64,000 nucleotides of DNA, taken from Cristatella mucedo (lineage: Eukaryota > Bryozoa > Phylactolaemata > Cristatellidae). Positions 12,310-24,010 of this stretch are shown here, in pieces. Each line of letters opens with the position of its first letter. Position 1 is the first letter of the stretch. The DNA is taken from assembly GCA_009760855.2 (NCBI GenBank), contig WPIO01000002.1, forward strand, positions 5,822,501 to 5,886,500, written 5' to 3'. The notes beneath the pieces are model-generated. The model saw only the letters and a list, made by a program, of their open reading frames with translations, had not been told where the DNA came from and made no database searches. The position numbers and the translations under genes are program-made.

Positions 12310-12514
12310 AAGACCCGGCTAGCTGAGTACGCTGGGATAGTCGGAGTCAACTTCTACCACCATCGGGAGCTTCCGCCGAAAGAGAGCGATCATGCCATCC
12401 CAAGATTCGGTCCTTGGGCCTCTCGGAGCTGACCCCAGGCTTTGCCCTTCCGAGGCAAGGCGACGCCGAGCCCGACATATCGAATGTCAGTGGCTTCGCC
12501 TACACTAGGGTACA
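12310..12514. repeat. Left copy of ~205 bp direct repeat flanking the gypsy pol remnant
   Basis: The segment from GGCTAGCTGAGTACGCTGGG to CCTACACTAGGGT recurs at 14,736-14,937 in the same orientation with scattered substitutions and no large gaps. Similarity stops abruptly at both ends. The pair encloses the pol fragment. This could be part of an LTR, an internal repeat, or a duplication joined to the pol fragment. The ends lack a clear TG...CA structure, so I do not call it an LTR. Confidence 0.75.
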
Positions 12515-13159
12515 CATTTCACCATCTGAGGGAAAATGTGTCCCCGCATCTGCAACTATCCACTCTGTGGACGTGTCGTCCAAATACCACAGAGTCTTCA
12601 CAAATACACTGGTGGCTCAGGAGCCTGACACCGTTTAACCGTGATAACAAACCTATTACCACGCTTCTAACATCACTGATCTAAAACGTTCTCGCGGATA
12701 TCATTAGATGAAGTCCAGTTCTAGAGGTGTAGTCGCTTCTGACAAGTTGGCGGTCGCTGCCTATCGACTAAGTCCCAACCGAGTCATGATGCAAGTTGAT
12801 CGAAATCGAGATGATATCGCCCTACAATAAAAAAAAATCAGCAGCACTATCTGTTCAGCATTTCACCTGCGGCAGCATATACCAATTCTAAACAAAGTCT
12901 GTGAAACGGGAGTTGGGTTTCCGCTGGCGCATGCTGCCCCGCGAGCCCACTGGGCCTGCATTAGCCTGCTCGTTTGGCAAGGCAGTACCCGGTCCAACTC
13001 CGATCGCTAGGTCGTGGTCGAGTAGAGGTGTTGCCGTCGGTACAGCCTGTTCCTCGTAAGTGTGATCTGCAGTGGCTGGTGGCTGATCCTCATTACTTTC
13101 CTCTTAATCTGCCTCGTCGGAAGTGCTGGGTGTGTGAAGTTTGTCGTCCAGGTGAGCAG
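12515..13159. other. Sequence between direct repeat and integrase C-terminus
   Basis: It lies downstream (minus sense) of the integrase end, so it may be the 3' non-coding part of the gypsy element. An A-rich run occurs near 12,830. No coding signature was seen. Confidence 0.3.
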
Positions 13160-14740
13160 ACGGCAGTCAGGTGGCTCTGCGCCTGGCTGGCTTGCAGCGG
13201 TCTATATGTATAGTGCTCGGTATGCCACCAGCGTCGTCTTCGTCTAGAACTCGGACGTTCGTGTCAGTACGGTCCACGATAAGGAGAGGACCCAGCCACA
13301 GGTGTTGCAACTTTGGTGAAAGACCCCTCCGAGGCCTGAGCGTATAAACAGACACATAGTCACTGGCCTTCAATGTGGATTCTGTGGCAGCTTGGTCGTA
13401 CTGCCCTTTCGTTTAGCCGGAGAAGCTTGAATGTTTTGCCTTGCTAAGTAACAAGCCACGACTAGCTTATAATGCATGGTCTGCACATGGTCGTCCCGGC
13501 TTCACATGGCTCGTCCACAGGTAACACTTGGTCTGTAGGCAAACGAGCCTTCCGCCCTTGGTTCGTGAAAAATGGGCTGCAGCGAGTTGACTCGTAAAAG
13601 CAAGTTCGGTAGGCAACTACCATACCGTATGTACAAGTACCAATCGCGCTTATTGCTACTGGCAAACCTGGAAAGCATCTCTACAAGTGTGCCATTAAAG
13701 TGTTCTACAATCCATCAGTCTGCTGGTAACATGGTGACGTATGCAAGTGGTCGATAGACCTCATGCGACACACCCGCTCGAGAACTCGAGGCATAAAGTT
13801 AGCCCCGCGGTCAGAGAAGACCTGATCGGGAATAACGTGCCGGCAGACAATCTCTTCCATGAAGACTTTGGCGAAAGTCAGTGACGTCTGGTCCGGAATC
13901 GCTCTATCCTCGGGTCACTTGGTGAAGCAGTCAGTCATCACTAGTATGTACCGGTTCCCTGACGATGTTAGTGGCAGCTTCACTATGTCGATGGCAACTC
14001 GTTGCCAAGGTCGTTCCACTGGGATGCTATTCTGAGGCACTTTCGCCCATTGCCCAGGCGGCTTTTTGGAGTGGCTAGCGATGCACGTCCTTACGTACTC
14101 CGCGATGTCTTCTGCAGTGCCTGGCCAGAAGTATCGCTCCTGCACTCGGCTCCGGGTCTTCTAGGTGCCCACATGTGCTCCGAATAAACCGTCGTGGCAC
14201 TCATGCTTCACGTGCAGCCGCTGGGCAGCAGGTACTACCAGCTGTTTCTGGCGTCTTCCGGCGACGGCCCGATAGAGACACCCATTCGGGAGCAGAACGA
14301 ACGACTAGCGATGATTGCCTACATACTGTCTATGCTCGTGCATGCTGTGTCCAACATCGTTCCCCTGCAACGAATCTATTAGGCAGCGCAGAAAATGATC
14401 GTGCAGCTGCATTTTCCTAATGTGCGCATGGTGTGTGCCTCGGCTGCAACGACAGTGCCTACGAAGCCAGCAGGAGCGGGCTCTTGCAAGCGTGACAGCG
14501 CATCCACATTGGCCTTCCCACAACGATATTTTACCTCCATATCGTACTCATGTAGCTCTAAGGCCCATCTAGCTAAGCGCCGAGATTCGTGACTCCCTTT
14601 AAAAACCCACACCAAAGTCTGGTGGTCAGTCAGGACAGAGAGCCGGTGACCATTAAGGTACTCACGACTGTGGCGCACCGCTGCTACGACGGCTAACGCC
14701 TCCCGCTCAACGATGTAATAATTAAATGTATTCAAAGATC
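13160..14740 (-). pseudogene. Ty3/gypsy retrotransposon pol remnant: RNase H and integrase
   Basis: Read on the minus strand, the order is RNase H, zinc-binding domain, integrase core and integrase C-terminus, as in Ty3/gypsy pol. RNase H (about 14,735-14,450) shows VEREALAVVAAVRH, LTDHQTLVW and KANVDALSRL. The zinc finger region shows the two histidines in HDGLFGAHVGT but its last cysteine is replaced (TCIASHSKK). The DDE core carries VAIDIV and FSDRGANF. The C-terminal part shows VAYRT, ESTRCSPF and the GPY/F-like KLQHLWLGPLLIVDRT (near 13,300). Several stops and frameshifts break it, including TGA for Trp after DCFTK. Protease, reverse transcriptase and gag are absent: the homology begins abruptly at 14,740, next to the right direct repeat. 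The copy is dead. Confidence 0.88.
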
Positions 14741-14937
14741 CGGCTAGCTGAGTACGCTGGGATAGTCGGAGTCAAATTCTACCACCGTCAGGCGCTTCCG
14801 CCGAAAGATAGCGAGCTCGCCGTCCCAAGTTCCGGTCGTAAGGCCTCTCGGAGCTGACCCCAGGCTTTGCCCTTCCGGGGCAAGGCGACGCCCAGCCTGA
14901 TATATGGAATGTAAGTGGCTCCGCCTACACTAGGGTG
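14736..14937. repeat. Right copy of ~205 bp direct repeat flanking the gypsy pol remnant
   Basis: This matches 12,310-12,514 in the same orientation, from CCGGCTAGCTGAGTACGCTG to CTACACTAGGGT. It abuts the first recognisable RNase H codons directly, so the pol fragment appears fused to this repeat with everything upstream of RNase H missing. Confidence 0.75.
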
Positions 14938-17900
14938 CGCAATTATAAAAAATCGAAGATAAACCACTACAGACGAACATAAAAAATGTCAGTTGTGAAC
15001 GAATTCCTTGGTTAATTAAGTGCCAAGCTTTTAATCTTCGCTCATTGGTAGGCCGCAAATAGCAAGCATATAGGACTAGACAGCTATACCAAATACTTTA
15101 CTCGGCGCAAATGGTCAAATACTTTACTCAGTGCAAATTGATTTAATCGAGTCTGCCAAATTCTTAATATCAGGGGGCTCGAAGCAGGTCTCTTACTGGG
15201 GTTCAAGAATTTATCGTTTTTGCAGTCCATTGTCACTCAATACATCTGAGTTAACGGTGAGCAATGTAACCGAGATTTTGGCATTGAACTAGCAGTTTAT
15301 TTCCCGTCCGACTGCCCAACGCCCTAGCTTCACTGAACTTTCGCCATGTTGCTGTCAGAGGTTTAGCGTCAGGCCTACGGTCACTTGATTGACCATTTGA
15401 TAACAAGATAAGCGCGCGCCAAGCATTACCCAAAAAATTAAACAGATCTACTGAGCCACATCCGAAGCATATTAGGGAGACAAAAGGAACATATGACGAT
15501 CAGAACACAGCTCCCGAAGTCATGAGGGACTCCCTCGCACCTGAGTCGACAACTGCTGCCTCGGAGTACCAAAAATCTCGCCTGAGGTACGAGGTAGTGC
15601 GTAATGTAGGCTCACACGCGGGCATATTTCAGCTCGCTGAGGGCTCCAAAGCAGTGGGTACACCAATAGACAACATACTGTGTGAGCCTGCCGAGTAAGC
15701 ACTATACAAGCACTCCCCGAAGCGGAAGCGACAATCATGGACAAGAGCGAGCTTAAAGGCCCATTTCCCCCCCCCCCCCCGCAGTTCTCTTGGAGTAACC
15801 ACCACCTTTCCAGAGTGATGCGTTGACTCACGAGCTTCGTTTTCTCATCCGCCCATATTGCTTGACGTAATCATCCGTCCGGCCCAAAGTCAAAGGGCAG
15901 GCGTCGCCCAGCCAGGTGATCTCCAGCTGGCGGTATCACTTTACAGCCGCCCTAAGTTGCTGAATCTTATTGGGCTATACAAATCACGTCCAAGTACCTG
16001 CTATGGCGCGCTCGGTGGTTGAGCAGTGCAGTCGTCTCAGAGGCTCTAATTTACTAAGCGGTGGCTAGTGAGCAAGCAACCTACTAATACCTGCTAAATG
16101 CCGTTATGAAAAAAAGATGTGACGGCAAAAGTTGAGTTTACGTGAGTCGCTTTTAAAAAGCCAGTTGGCTGCACTATGCAAGAATCGCCAGTCTACAATG
16201 TCCTTGTGGACAGGCAGAAGGTCTAGTCCAATGAAGAGGTATGTTTGCTACTCGTGCCGGCTGATGGTTGATTAATGGATGATTGAGTCGTCCTCTCACA
16301 GGGCGTCTTTCCCAATCCAACCGTTTCATTGACGAGTCGTGTAAGCTGCAACTTTCCAACTCACCTTGCCGTTCGATGTGGTCGGAGTCGAGATGATCCC
16401 ACCTTGCTACACAAAATAGACCGTAATCCACTCTTAGTCTCGCTCGCCACATCGTATGCGAGCATTAAAATAATATCGAGTTTTGCTTGAGCTGGGCTAG
16501 CTCAGGACTGGGGCAATATCCATATCATAGGCAGCAGTATAAGGTGGTTTGACTTCTCGACTTGGTCTGGTCGAGTCATGAGGCACGTCTTGCCTCCTTC
16601 CGTTGTGGCCTACGTGTGAGCGCGATATGTGGCAGTGGACCGGTGATAGTCAGTAGCCCCGTCACGTTCTTACCCGCTGGGTTAGAGCCAGTCGCATTCT
16701 GTGTCGGCAGTACGTGGCTTCTAGGATGTACTCGAGGTTGGCAGTTGATTCTACTGAGCCTTTCAACATCGCTATTGTCTAAAACTGACAAAGATTGTTT
16801 TTTTTCGAATCAAATGAGCAAAGACGTGCACATTCCGAGCTCGAATTGCCCTCCCTGGCGTAAACTTTAAAACATAGCAATGTACCGCTCTGTCAGCGCC
16901 GTTGTAGTGACTTGATGGTTTTACACACGCCAGACCTCCGTGATGAATTTTCCAGCCAAAACAGAGTTTTCATTGCGACCGCCGAAAATGAATGGCCGCA
17001 GCACGGTGCCTTTGAGATATGGCATAATCAACATTTTAGAAAGGGTTCGCCCTTTAAATCTACATATTTACCCATGGATAACTGTTTATTGTTAAAAATA
17101 GAGATACATAGGTATGAATCCACTAACAAGCGTGCGTGAGTATTGCGAATATACACCGATATAAGTAAGTCTGTGTGTGTGTGTGCATGATTTTGTGCAA
17201 GTTTTTTACGCTATAACTCGATATATGTAAAATTATGTATCAAATTTAATACAAAATTACTACACACAGTCCGAATAGATCCGAGAGGCTCTATCTCTGG
17301 CCAGGTCGGTTATTTTAGCCGTGGACTACATTGCGAAGACAAAAACTAAACATTCCAGCTTTGAAGGTGCCACACAAAGTAAGTCTGCAATGCAGCTTAT
17401 TAACAAATCTTGTGACCCAATAGTCTTTAAGAAATGAAATGTATTCATATGCTGCATCGTGTGATCAATGCCACGTTGCAAATACCAACTGGACTCAACA
17501 AATATTTGTATTTGAAAAAAATAATTCTACTCAGTGCCTATCCGGAACTTGCTTGGAAATAGTGAAACGCTTCAAGAAAATGGTTTTTTGCATGCCAAGC
17601 CGAGTGTCCTAGACAGTGCTCAACAGCAGAGCATAAAATCGGTGAAGGAGTCAACTACAGAAAACCAAGTGCATTTTCCGAGTAGCCGGAAACTGTAGAC
17701 GCTTTCAAGCTACCTTTTAAGTCTTTACGAGTTCAAGGTACCAAGAGTGGATACTCCGATAAACTTCGGCAATTTTTTTAAGTACATTTTTGAAAACAAT
17801 CAATTTTATTAATTTATTCGCAATTGATCGCTGAACTGAGCAACTGCCACACCTACCGTGGCTTCCGACCAGAGTTATTGCCAGGCACCGGACTAAGGAA

Positions 17901-18689
17901 AGTTCGAGCAGGTGTAGTCCTAGCAAGTCACGAGGGGAAACTCCCGTTGGTGCCATCCGAGCTGCAAAGTTACCCGGCACCCATGAATTGCTGAAAGCAT
18001 TTATGGCCTTCAGCGTTGGTTGCAGTGTAACAGGTAGCTTTGAAAATGCAAAATACGTCTAGCAGAAACCACTAACTCTGATAAACTCGTCTAGTTCTCT
18101 ATAAGAATAAGTAATCGAGTCTTAATTGTTTTGGATATTTCTAATCTGCCAGCTATTCGTCAACTGGCGTGCTGAAATACGGCATGTTTCAATCAATATT
18201 AAGCCGCTGAAATCCTTTTACTACAACCCGGTCCCTCGTCATGACAAGTCTTTGCTACTGCGGCTTGGTTCCTGACGATTAAATCTGCTAAGACGGCTGG
18301 TGACGCAGCAGTGGAAAGAATTCAAAATGCATGCAGATGCACCGTACTTGTTGCTAGTTGTATCGGCAATAAGCTTCTCATTTGACTTTATAGGATAAGT
18401 TTGGTTAGGTACATAAAAATGGTAAGCGAGGCTGTGGGCCCGTATTGACTCCAGAAGCCTGAGGCAAGTGGCTACGATTGGTACGTGTAGCCACGCTTGC
18501 TAAGGAGCAGACCTTAAAAAGCATGTCCTCACAACTTTCTAACAAAAAAGACATTGGAACCACGTAGTCCACAAAAGACCAACTCGAACGTGATGCTGAA
18601 GACGATTACTGCCCACAAGGCAGTTTGGGATCCTCTGTGAACCTCGAGGCCTCCTTGCGAAGGCTGATTCCGAAGTTGATCACCCTAAA
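14938..18689. other. No recognised gene or repeat family
   Basis: About 3.7 kb of mixed-composition sequence with only short random frames. It holds a C14 homopolymer near 15,767 and a small GT run near 17,173. A possible SINE A-box fragment lies near 16,003 (GGTGGTTGAGCAGTGC) but has no B box downstream. Confidence 0.45.
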
Positions 18690-19080
18690 AACCCCGTGGC
18701 ATATTTAGCACCACGATTACTGGCACCGATCGTGCGATGGATCCAAACGGCTGCCTTACAGCAGAAGTGGCAGTTTAGATGGCATTTTGGCAGACTGCTG
18801 AATGCATGCTTTCACTTCGGTGACGTTTCTCGCCCATGGAAGGTCGGCTCGACGATCCAGTTCAGAAAAGGGGCGAAACCTAATTACCGGACATCTGCAG
18901 ACCGATTAAATGGCTTCACATTCTATATAAGATGTTATCTGGTGCCCAGGCCTAAAGTCGGTTGGCCGCCACTATGCAGGCGGCTGGCAGTCAGTATTGC
19001 AGAATGGCCTTCTGCCCAGCGTCGCGGAATACCTTGAGCTGTCAGTACAAGCGAATGTAGCTTCTATTACTGCACGAGAC
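18690..19080 (+). pseudogene. Possible decayed non-LTR reverse transcriptase fragment
   Basis: An open frame from 18,696 to 19,037 (113 codons) contains SRPWKVGSTIQFRKGAKPNY followed by RTSADRLNGF. This resembles the fingers region of LINE reverse transcriptases, where WK, a basic residue, KxGK/KGxxxxxYR and a following hydrophobic run are typical. The flanks do not continue the domain clearly, so this would be a short decayed scrap. The match is by eye and only a few residues are diagnostic. It may belong with the endonuclease-like piece at 20,917-21,276. Confidence 0.3.
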
Positions 19081-19189
19081 AAGCATGGGAAGTGGAAAGC
19101 GATTGCGGCTTACCTTGGCCTCAGGCATGCATATCTTTTATCCTATACTATCTCTCTTGCTAAATCTGTACAATGAGGGTGCTGTTTAT

Positions 19190-19375
19190 AAAAAAAATAA
19201 AAGCTGATTGAACAGCCTATTTTTGTATAGAGACAGAAGAGCCTTGACGGCTATCAACACCGCTTGCAGCGGCGATAAAGGATCGCCCATCACAGGATTT
19301 GAACTCACGACCTCGGGGCCGAGGTCGTGAAAAGCAACCGCCTTACCTAGTAAGCCATTACGGCTGCGTCCGACA
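19190..19375 (-). repeat. tRNA-derived SINE, family 1, nearly complete
   Basis: On the minus strand the tRNA-like head reads TGGCTTACTAGGTAAGG (A-box region) and GTCGTGAGTTCAAATCC (B box). The family body follows (GGGCGATCCTTTATCGCC, then GGCTCTTCTGTC) and the element ends in a T-rich tail. The element closely matches those at 47,892 (plus) and 48,255 (minus). Confidence 0.85.
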
Positions 19376-20504
19376 TTAGGGGTTATAATCATTCTCATCA
19401 TTGGCAGACGTGGCCTCAGAGCCAATCGTCTCATTGGTCTTAACTCACAATGGCTCTGGATTCCCAATGGGCGAATCCCAGATGTAGTCTGTGCTCAGGC
19501 GGATTATCTGGCTACCTTCTTGGCATCATTCGGCAGTCGTCAGAAGCTCGTCTGTGTTGCAGTGGTTGCGGCTTTCATCACAGTATTTGGCTGCTGTAAG
19601 GGTAAGTGCTGCTAGGTAGGCCGGCTGGGTAGAATATCGGCTTCACTACACCAGCTAGGCAGTGACGTGCTGCAGCTGGAAGATGGCAGCACTGACCAGC
19701 GACCAACGTGGAAGCACCGCACGGCCTCGAGCATTCCGGAGCAAAATTTAAGAATGCGTGTCAATCCCGAACGAAGGACAGCAACATTAAGGAGAACGTC
19801 TTCCACACTAGCTAAAAGAAGCTCGATGCCCTGACGACGTTCCACCAGTCCAAGTGGAACTAGACATGCCGGCAAGGATAGTTGGAGCCCCACTTCTCGA
19901 GCCTTCGAGAGAAAGCAGGGATGTGCCTCTGTTCGTGAGAACGCTGCCTTCCTTATTGTTCGTCTGCTCACTTCCCGTCTGCTTTAAGAATTGTGGGCAG
20001 AATAGGTACGGTGAAGCTCCGAGACTATGGATGCATCGTGCGGGCCACCCAGGATGCAAATCCCTTGGAATCCTACTTTTTCCGCTATGGCTCACGTTCT
20101 TCTCTGATACGCCCGCACGTTTCATAGTTCTTTCCGTAGGTCTATGCCTCTGATAGGCATACGGATTTTGCTCTTATCCAGCAGTGGACCGCTGAATGGT
20201 GCGGCCATCCGAAATAGGGATGTGAAATCGTCACTGTATTTGGATTCCCGGAAACGCTTAAGAAAGTTGAATATCAGATGGCAGAGTCACTATCATTGGC
20301 AATGAAGTCTTTCCCGATGAAGGTGAAAATTGGGCTAGACCATTTTTTCAACGGAGATGGATACGTGCCTGCTGCGTCGGTCATGGTCGGCAGCAGGAGA
20401 AGCCTGGGCCTCCTAGGATGACCAGGGAAAAGTGTAGTAGTGCCTACGAAAACTGTGTCACTGTAGCCACCTCTTTTGCACCAGACTCGGTGGGAATTTT
20501 AAAA
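19376..20504. other. No recognised gene
   Basis: Frames on both strands between 19,600 and 20,420 reach about 119 codons. One plus-strand stretch near 20,225-20,415 reads like protein (IVTVFGFPETLKKVEYQM) but begins and ends in stops and matches nothing I know. Confidence 0.3.
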
Positions 20505-20578
20505 TGTATATATGTATCTCCGTCTGTAACTCCACAAAGTCATAAAGACCACGTGGGTGTTACGCAGGAGATATCGCA
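20505..20578 (-). repeat. LINE-B 3' end fragment (copy 4)
   Basis: The reverse complement reads CTCCTGCGTAACACCCACG, then TTTATGACTTTGTGGAGTTA, then CAGACGGAGATAC. These are the same terminal bases as the LINE-B copies ending near 8,190 and 26,975. Only the last ~70 bases of the element are present. Confidence 0.8.
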
Positions 20579-20624
20579 TCTTACAAAAAAAAGTCTAATA
20601 CAAATAATTCATTTGTCTAGCGCC

Positions 20625-20800
20625 CTAAGATAACTAAATCTCTATTCAGGCCCTTCACATACGCCACAGGGCTCGAGCCCGCGACCTCGTCCAGACCTCG
20701 GTCAGAGCGAGCACTTACACCACTGGGCCAAGCCAGCTCGGCAATCGCAGCAATATAACCTGCCGCCCTTGTGTGCACCAGACTGCAGCTTTGACTCAAG
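20625..20800 (-). repeat. tRNA-derived SINE, family 2
   Basis: On the minus strand, TGGCCCAGTGGTGTAAGTGC (A-box region) and GGTCGCGGGCTCGAGCCC (B-box region) are spaced as in a tRNA-derived promoter. A short body follows (GGGCCTGAATAGAGATTTAG). Confidence 0.7.
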
Positions 20801-20916
20801 CTAGTCAGTCGCATTCCCTTCTACCAAGAGCCAAGCTAATCTCTACCTCACGTGCTGTGTCACTGAATCAGCGATGAATGAGGTCAAGGCCAGGAATGAA
20901 CTTAAGCTGAACCCGT

Positions 20917-21276
20917 TTGGCGGCAGATTTACCGGATGACATGCGACCGCTGGCATCCATTGACACTTACGTCGATGCTATCGACAGTGTGTTACAGCCG
21001 GATATAGCTGTCCGCCACGGAACTACGGCCATCGACGTAGAAGTCAACAATTCATGTGACAACAACAAGGATGCCCTCGAAAAGGCTGCAGACCATCAGA
21101 TCCCTAAGAACGCACGCATATTGAACAACTTTCTGGCGCTGGAGCCTGGAGCATCAGCCGGGCAGCCTTCGTTCTGGGTGTTCACAGGCCATCGCTCCCA
21201 GCTAGCGAAAGTTGCATTACACTTCTATGCGGGCCACGAAGCTTTGGGAGTCTTACCCAGAAGCTGCGTGCGATAG
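20917..21276 (+). pseudogene. Possible restriction-like endonuclease domain of an R2/R4-type LINE, decayed
   Basis: A 119-codon frame has real-protein character: balanced composition and a motif LQPDIAVRHGTTAIDVEV followed by a KA/KI-rich helix (ALEKAADHQIPKNARILNNF). R2, R4 and related LINEs carry a C-terminal restriction-like endonuclease with a PD...D core followed by a lysine-bearing helix. Here PD and the later D are separated by ten residues, slightly shorter than usual. After the stop at 21,276 another frame (21,283-21,474) continues with protein-like sequence (LATYWRGINLLRVKEGDLDI), suggesting a frameshift. The assignment is tentative. It could instead be an exon of an unknown gene. 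Confidence 0.35.
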
Positions 21277-21479
21277 ACACGATTGCTGGCAACGTATTGG
21301 CGTGGCATAAATTTACTTCGGGTGAAGGAAGGCGACCTTGATATCATTCGGCAATCAATAGTTGAGCCCAAGCAGAAGAACGACCCGCGACCTGGGACTT
21401 TTTTCGTTCAAGCTACGCGCAACTCCATGCTAAAAAACTTTTTGAGCGTGAGCTGCGGTGAGTTTGCGTGCTAGTCCAC

Positions 21480-23864
21480 CGGAAACATTTGCCGCGTAAG
21501 GCGCGATACATTACCAATGCTTTGCACTTTCGCTAATTTGACCCTGCTTTTTGCTCCCGGGATTTCGAATTTCAAATCGCTATCGCTCGGCTCATTGCGA
21601 GCTTCAGGCATATGTAAATGGCACGAGTTGAGCCGCTACCCAAACTAGTGAGAGTTACGCGGAAATAACAGTACCGCCCGGAACGCCTTTTCTGCTCGAA
21701 AGTCCTCGCTTTCTCGCTGTCATGTGTGGGCCTGATAACGCCTGTCTAGTTGATAGTTAATATAGCGATAAGAAACATTCAGCGTGCATCCAGGCGCACC
21801 GTAGTCGTTGCTAATCGCATCCACATTGAACTAACCTTTCGAATTTTGATAACAACATTAGGTGCAAGCAGATTGTCATCGCTGTCGTTGGCGCAGATCA
21901 GCTCGAGAATTGCTACAGCTCCTAATTCTGGTTTGTCCCTGCTGGCGCCCTTGTATAGTAGTCACTCTCTGGAAGAAGCATAGCTTTCAGTTTTATGAAC
22001 GCGTGGGCGTGGAAACGATATAGCCATCACGCTTAGACCGACTTGGACGCGTGAGTGCCGCCCCGAAGGAGCTGCTGCCCATAACTGCTGCCGGCGTTTC
22101 TGCTCCCTGCGAGCGCGCAAGCCTCCTTCGCAGGCAGGCAGATTCCAAAACTGCCTGCCGCAGGAATCACGGCGGCCTCTTTAGCATCCGTCCCTTGAAA
22201 TTAGGCAATCCACCCCTTGAGAAACGAAAGTCGAAGCTCCGCGCCAGCCACGCGGGTGCGGAGCAGTGGAGACTCGCAGCAGCTGTGGCAACAGTTAGAA
22301 CCTTCCTTAGAAAGAGCCGACAGCTGCGGGATCAGTTGTGGCGCCAGTTTCGCTGCGCTGAGAGAGACTGTGGAGGCCCTGGAGGAGCATCAAGCCCGGC
22401 TTTGCATGAAGCTCTCAACGCTAGCTACATGGAGTCGCTTTAACTAACCTCCAAGAGCATTTGGGTCGGCAGCAGGGCTCTAGTTCTTAGTGAAGATTTC
22501 CGCAGTTTCAGGTTTCTTTCCAGTTGCCAAAGCCACCAAAGTCTTGCCACTATATATGGCAGTTCTGCACGTCGTTTATCCAGCGGTAAATAGACTAGCT
22601 TGGCTAAAAGTAAACCAAAACAGGTTCGCTTCGCTGATGGCAACGGAGATAAATTGGCTTACTACCGCACCTGAGATAGCTCTGTTGAATCACAGCAAAC
22701 GCACTCAACCTAGCCGAAAATGACAGCCCAAAAGAATCGATACCACTAAGACCGCGCTTTCCTACTCTTAGTACAATGGGTGTGTCCTATCTATCCGTTT
22801 CCGCATTCCCATACCTGGATGTCCGTCCCTATGTGTTACATCTATGTTCATGCTGTGGCGGCCATATTAACGTCCGGTCAAGGACGCTAGATAGCCTCAC
22901 CGGCCGATACCGACGTAAGTAGGCTATTTGTTGAGTACACTGTGAACTATCAGACTGTTATTAGTAGTGCTGCGATCGGCTAACGTGCAGGAGTACATAT
23001 CTTAATAGCTGATCCTCTGGTCGAGCTAATCCGTGCAGCGAATGCCGCGAGACTGCCATCTCGCGGGTACCATAGGCGTAGCGCAAGGAGTTGCTACCCG
23101 TCAAGTTCAACAGCCGCCAGCCTAGAGCGACTAGGTGAGCATATGAGCTCATCTATTGCTCAGTAATCGCTGACTTTTCGAAACAAACAAGACCAACTGC
23201 AAATCGATCACCTCCATTGTCGGCTCTACGCCGCACTCCTTTAGCCGAGCATTTAACCGGCACATCGGCGAGCTGCAGCAAGAGAGCGTGCGGAGTGCTT
23301 GGGCATCTGTGGTTAATTTGTGACGGCTGCACTAGCACTCTTGTAGCCGCCATGACTAGCGTGCTGGTGACGGTAAATTGGACTATTCGCATGCCATGGA
23401 AAGTTAGCGTATCATCAGCTCGTTAATGATGCTGCGAAAAACGAATTGCGCGTCAGCACGCAAAGGACACGATACATGGAAAGGGCAACAGCTGCGAGAA
23501 GTGCTTTTGCATTGCCGCTTCATAGCTTGCAGTAACGTCACCCAGTAGCGTGTTTCCAGCGTACAAGTAGGTATGCTCGAGGCACGGTCATTAAAGATCA
23601 CGGGTTTGTGAGGTGTGCAGCTAACGAACCTCTTGGCATGCTTGCTCGCAATAGCAGTTTTTTGACAATACGCACTTTCTGTAAGCAGCTAGCACTTGCT
23701 GGCTTTCTATCAATTATGAATTAATGGGACGCACTAGACTTACTTAGCAATAAGTTTGATGTAAGCTGGTGCTGAGGACACGTGTGTGCATAAGCTGGCA
23801 CGTTCCTGTATTTAAACGCTTGAACTTGTGGTAATTGTTTCCTAATTTTGATAAGGTGATATAC
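21480..23864. other. No recognised gene; GC-richer patch near 22,050-22,450
   Basis: Two overlapping plus-strand frames (22,051-22,443 and 22,217-22,447) lie in a GC-richer patch. The second ends in a helix-prone stretch (FAALRETVEALEEHQARLCM) and could be an exon or chance. No splice acceptor or donor could be paired convincingly. The rest shows nothing recognisable. Confidence 0.3.
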
Positions 23865-23865
23865 A

Positions 23866-24010
23866 GTGGTACCTCGGCTTAGACTTCTGATTCGTTCCGT
23901 GCCAGAGCTCGTAATGCAAAATACTCGTAGGTTGAATCAATTTTCTCCGTTGAAATGAATTGAAATGCCATCAATCCATTCCGGACCCCACAAAACACTG
24001 CAATTTGTTG
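23866..24010 (+). mobile_element. Possible Tc1/mariner-type (Tigger-like) transposon end
   Basis: After a TA dinucleotide the sequence reads CAGTGGTACCTCGGCTTAGA, then TTCGTTCCG and a later CCATTCCGGACC. CAGT-starting termini with GGTACCTCGG and an ATTCGTTCC-like motif, flanked by TA, are seen in many animal TA-targeting elements. No matching inverted end was found downstream, so this is a one-ended remnant or a non-autonomous fragment. The assignment is from recalled motif style, not a search. Confidence 0.35.

Noticed and set aside
7640-14000. TGA at conserved Trp codons in LINE-B copies and in the gypsy integrase, suggesting a genetic code with TGA as Trp
   Set aside because: Another LINE-B copy has TGG at the same place, the elements also carry other stops and frameshifts, and nuclear animal genes do not use this code. 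Ordinary decay explains it.
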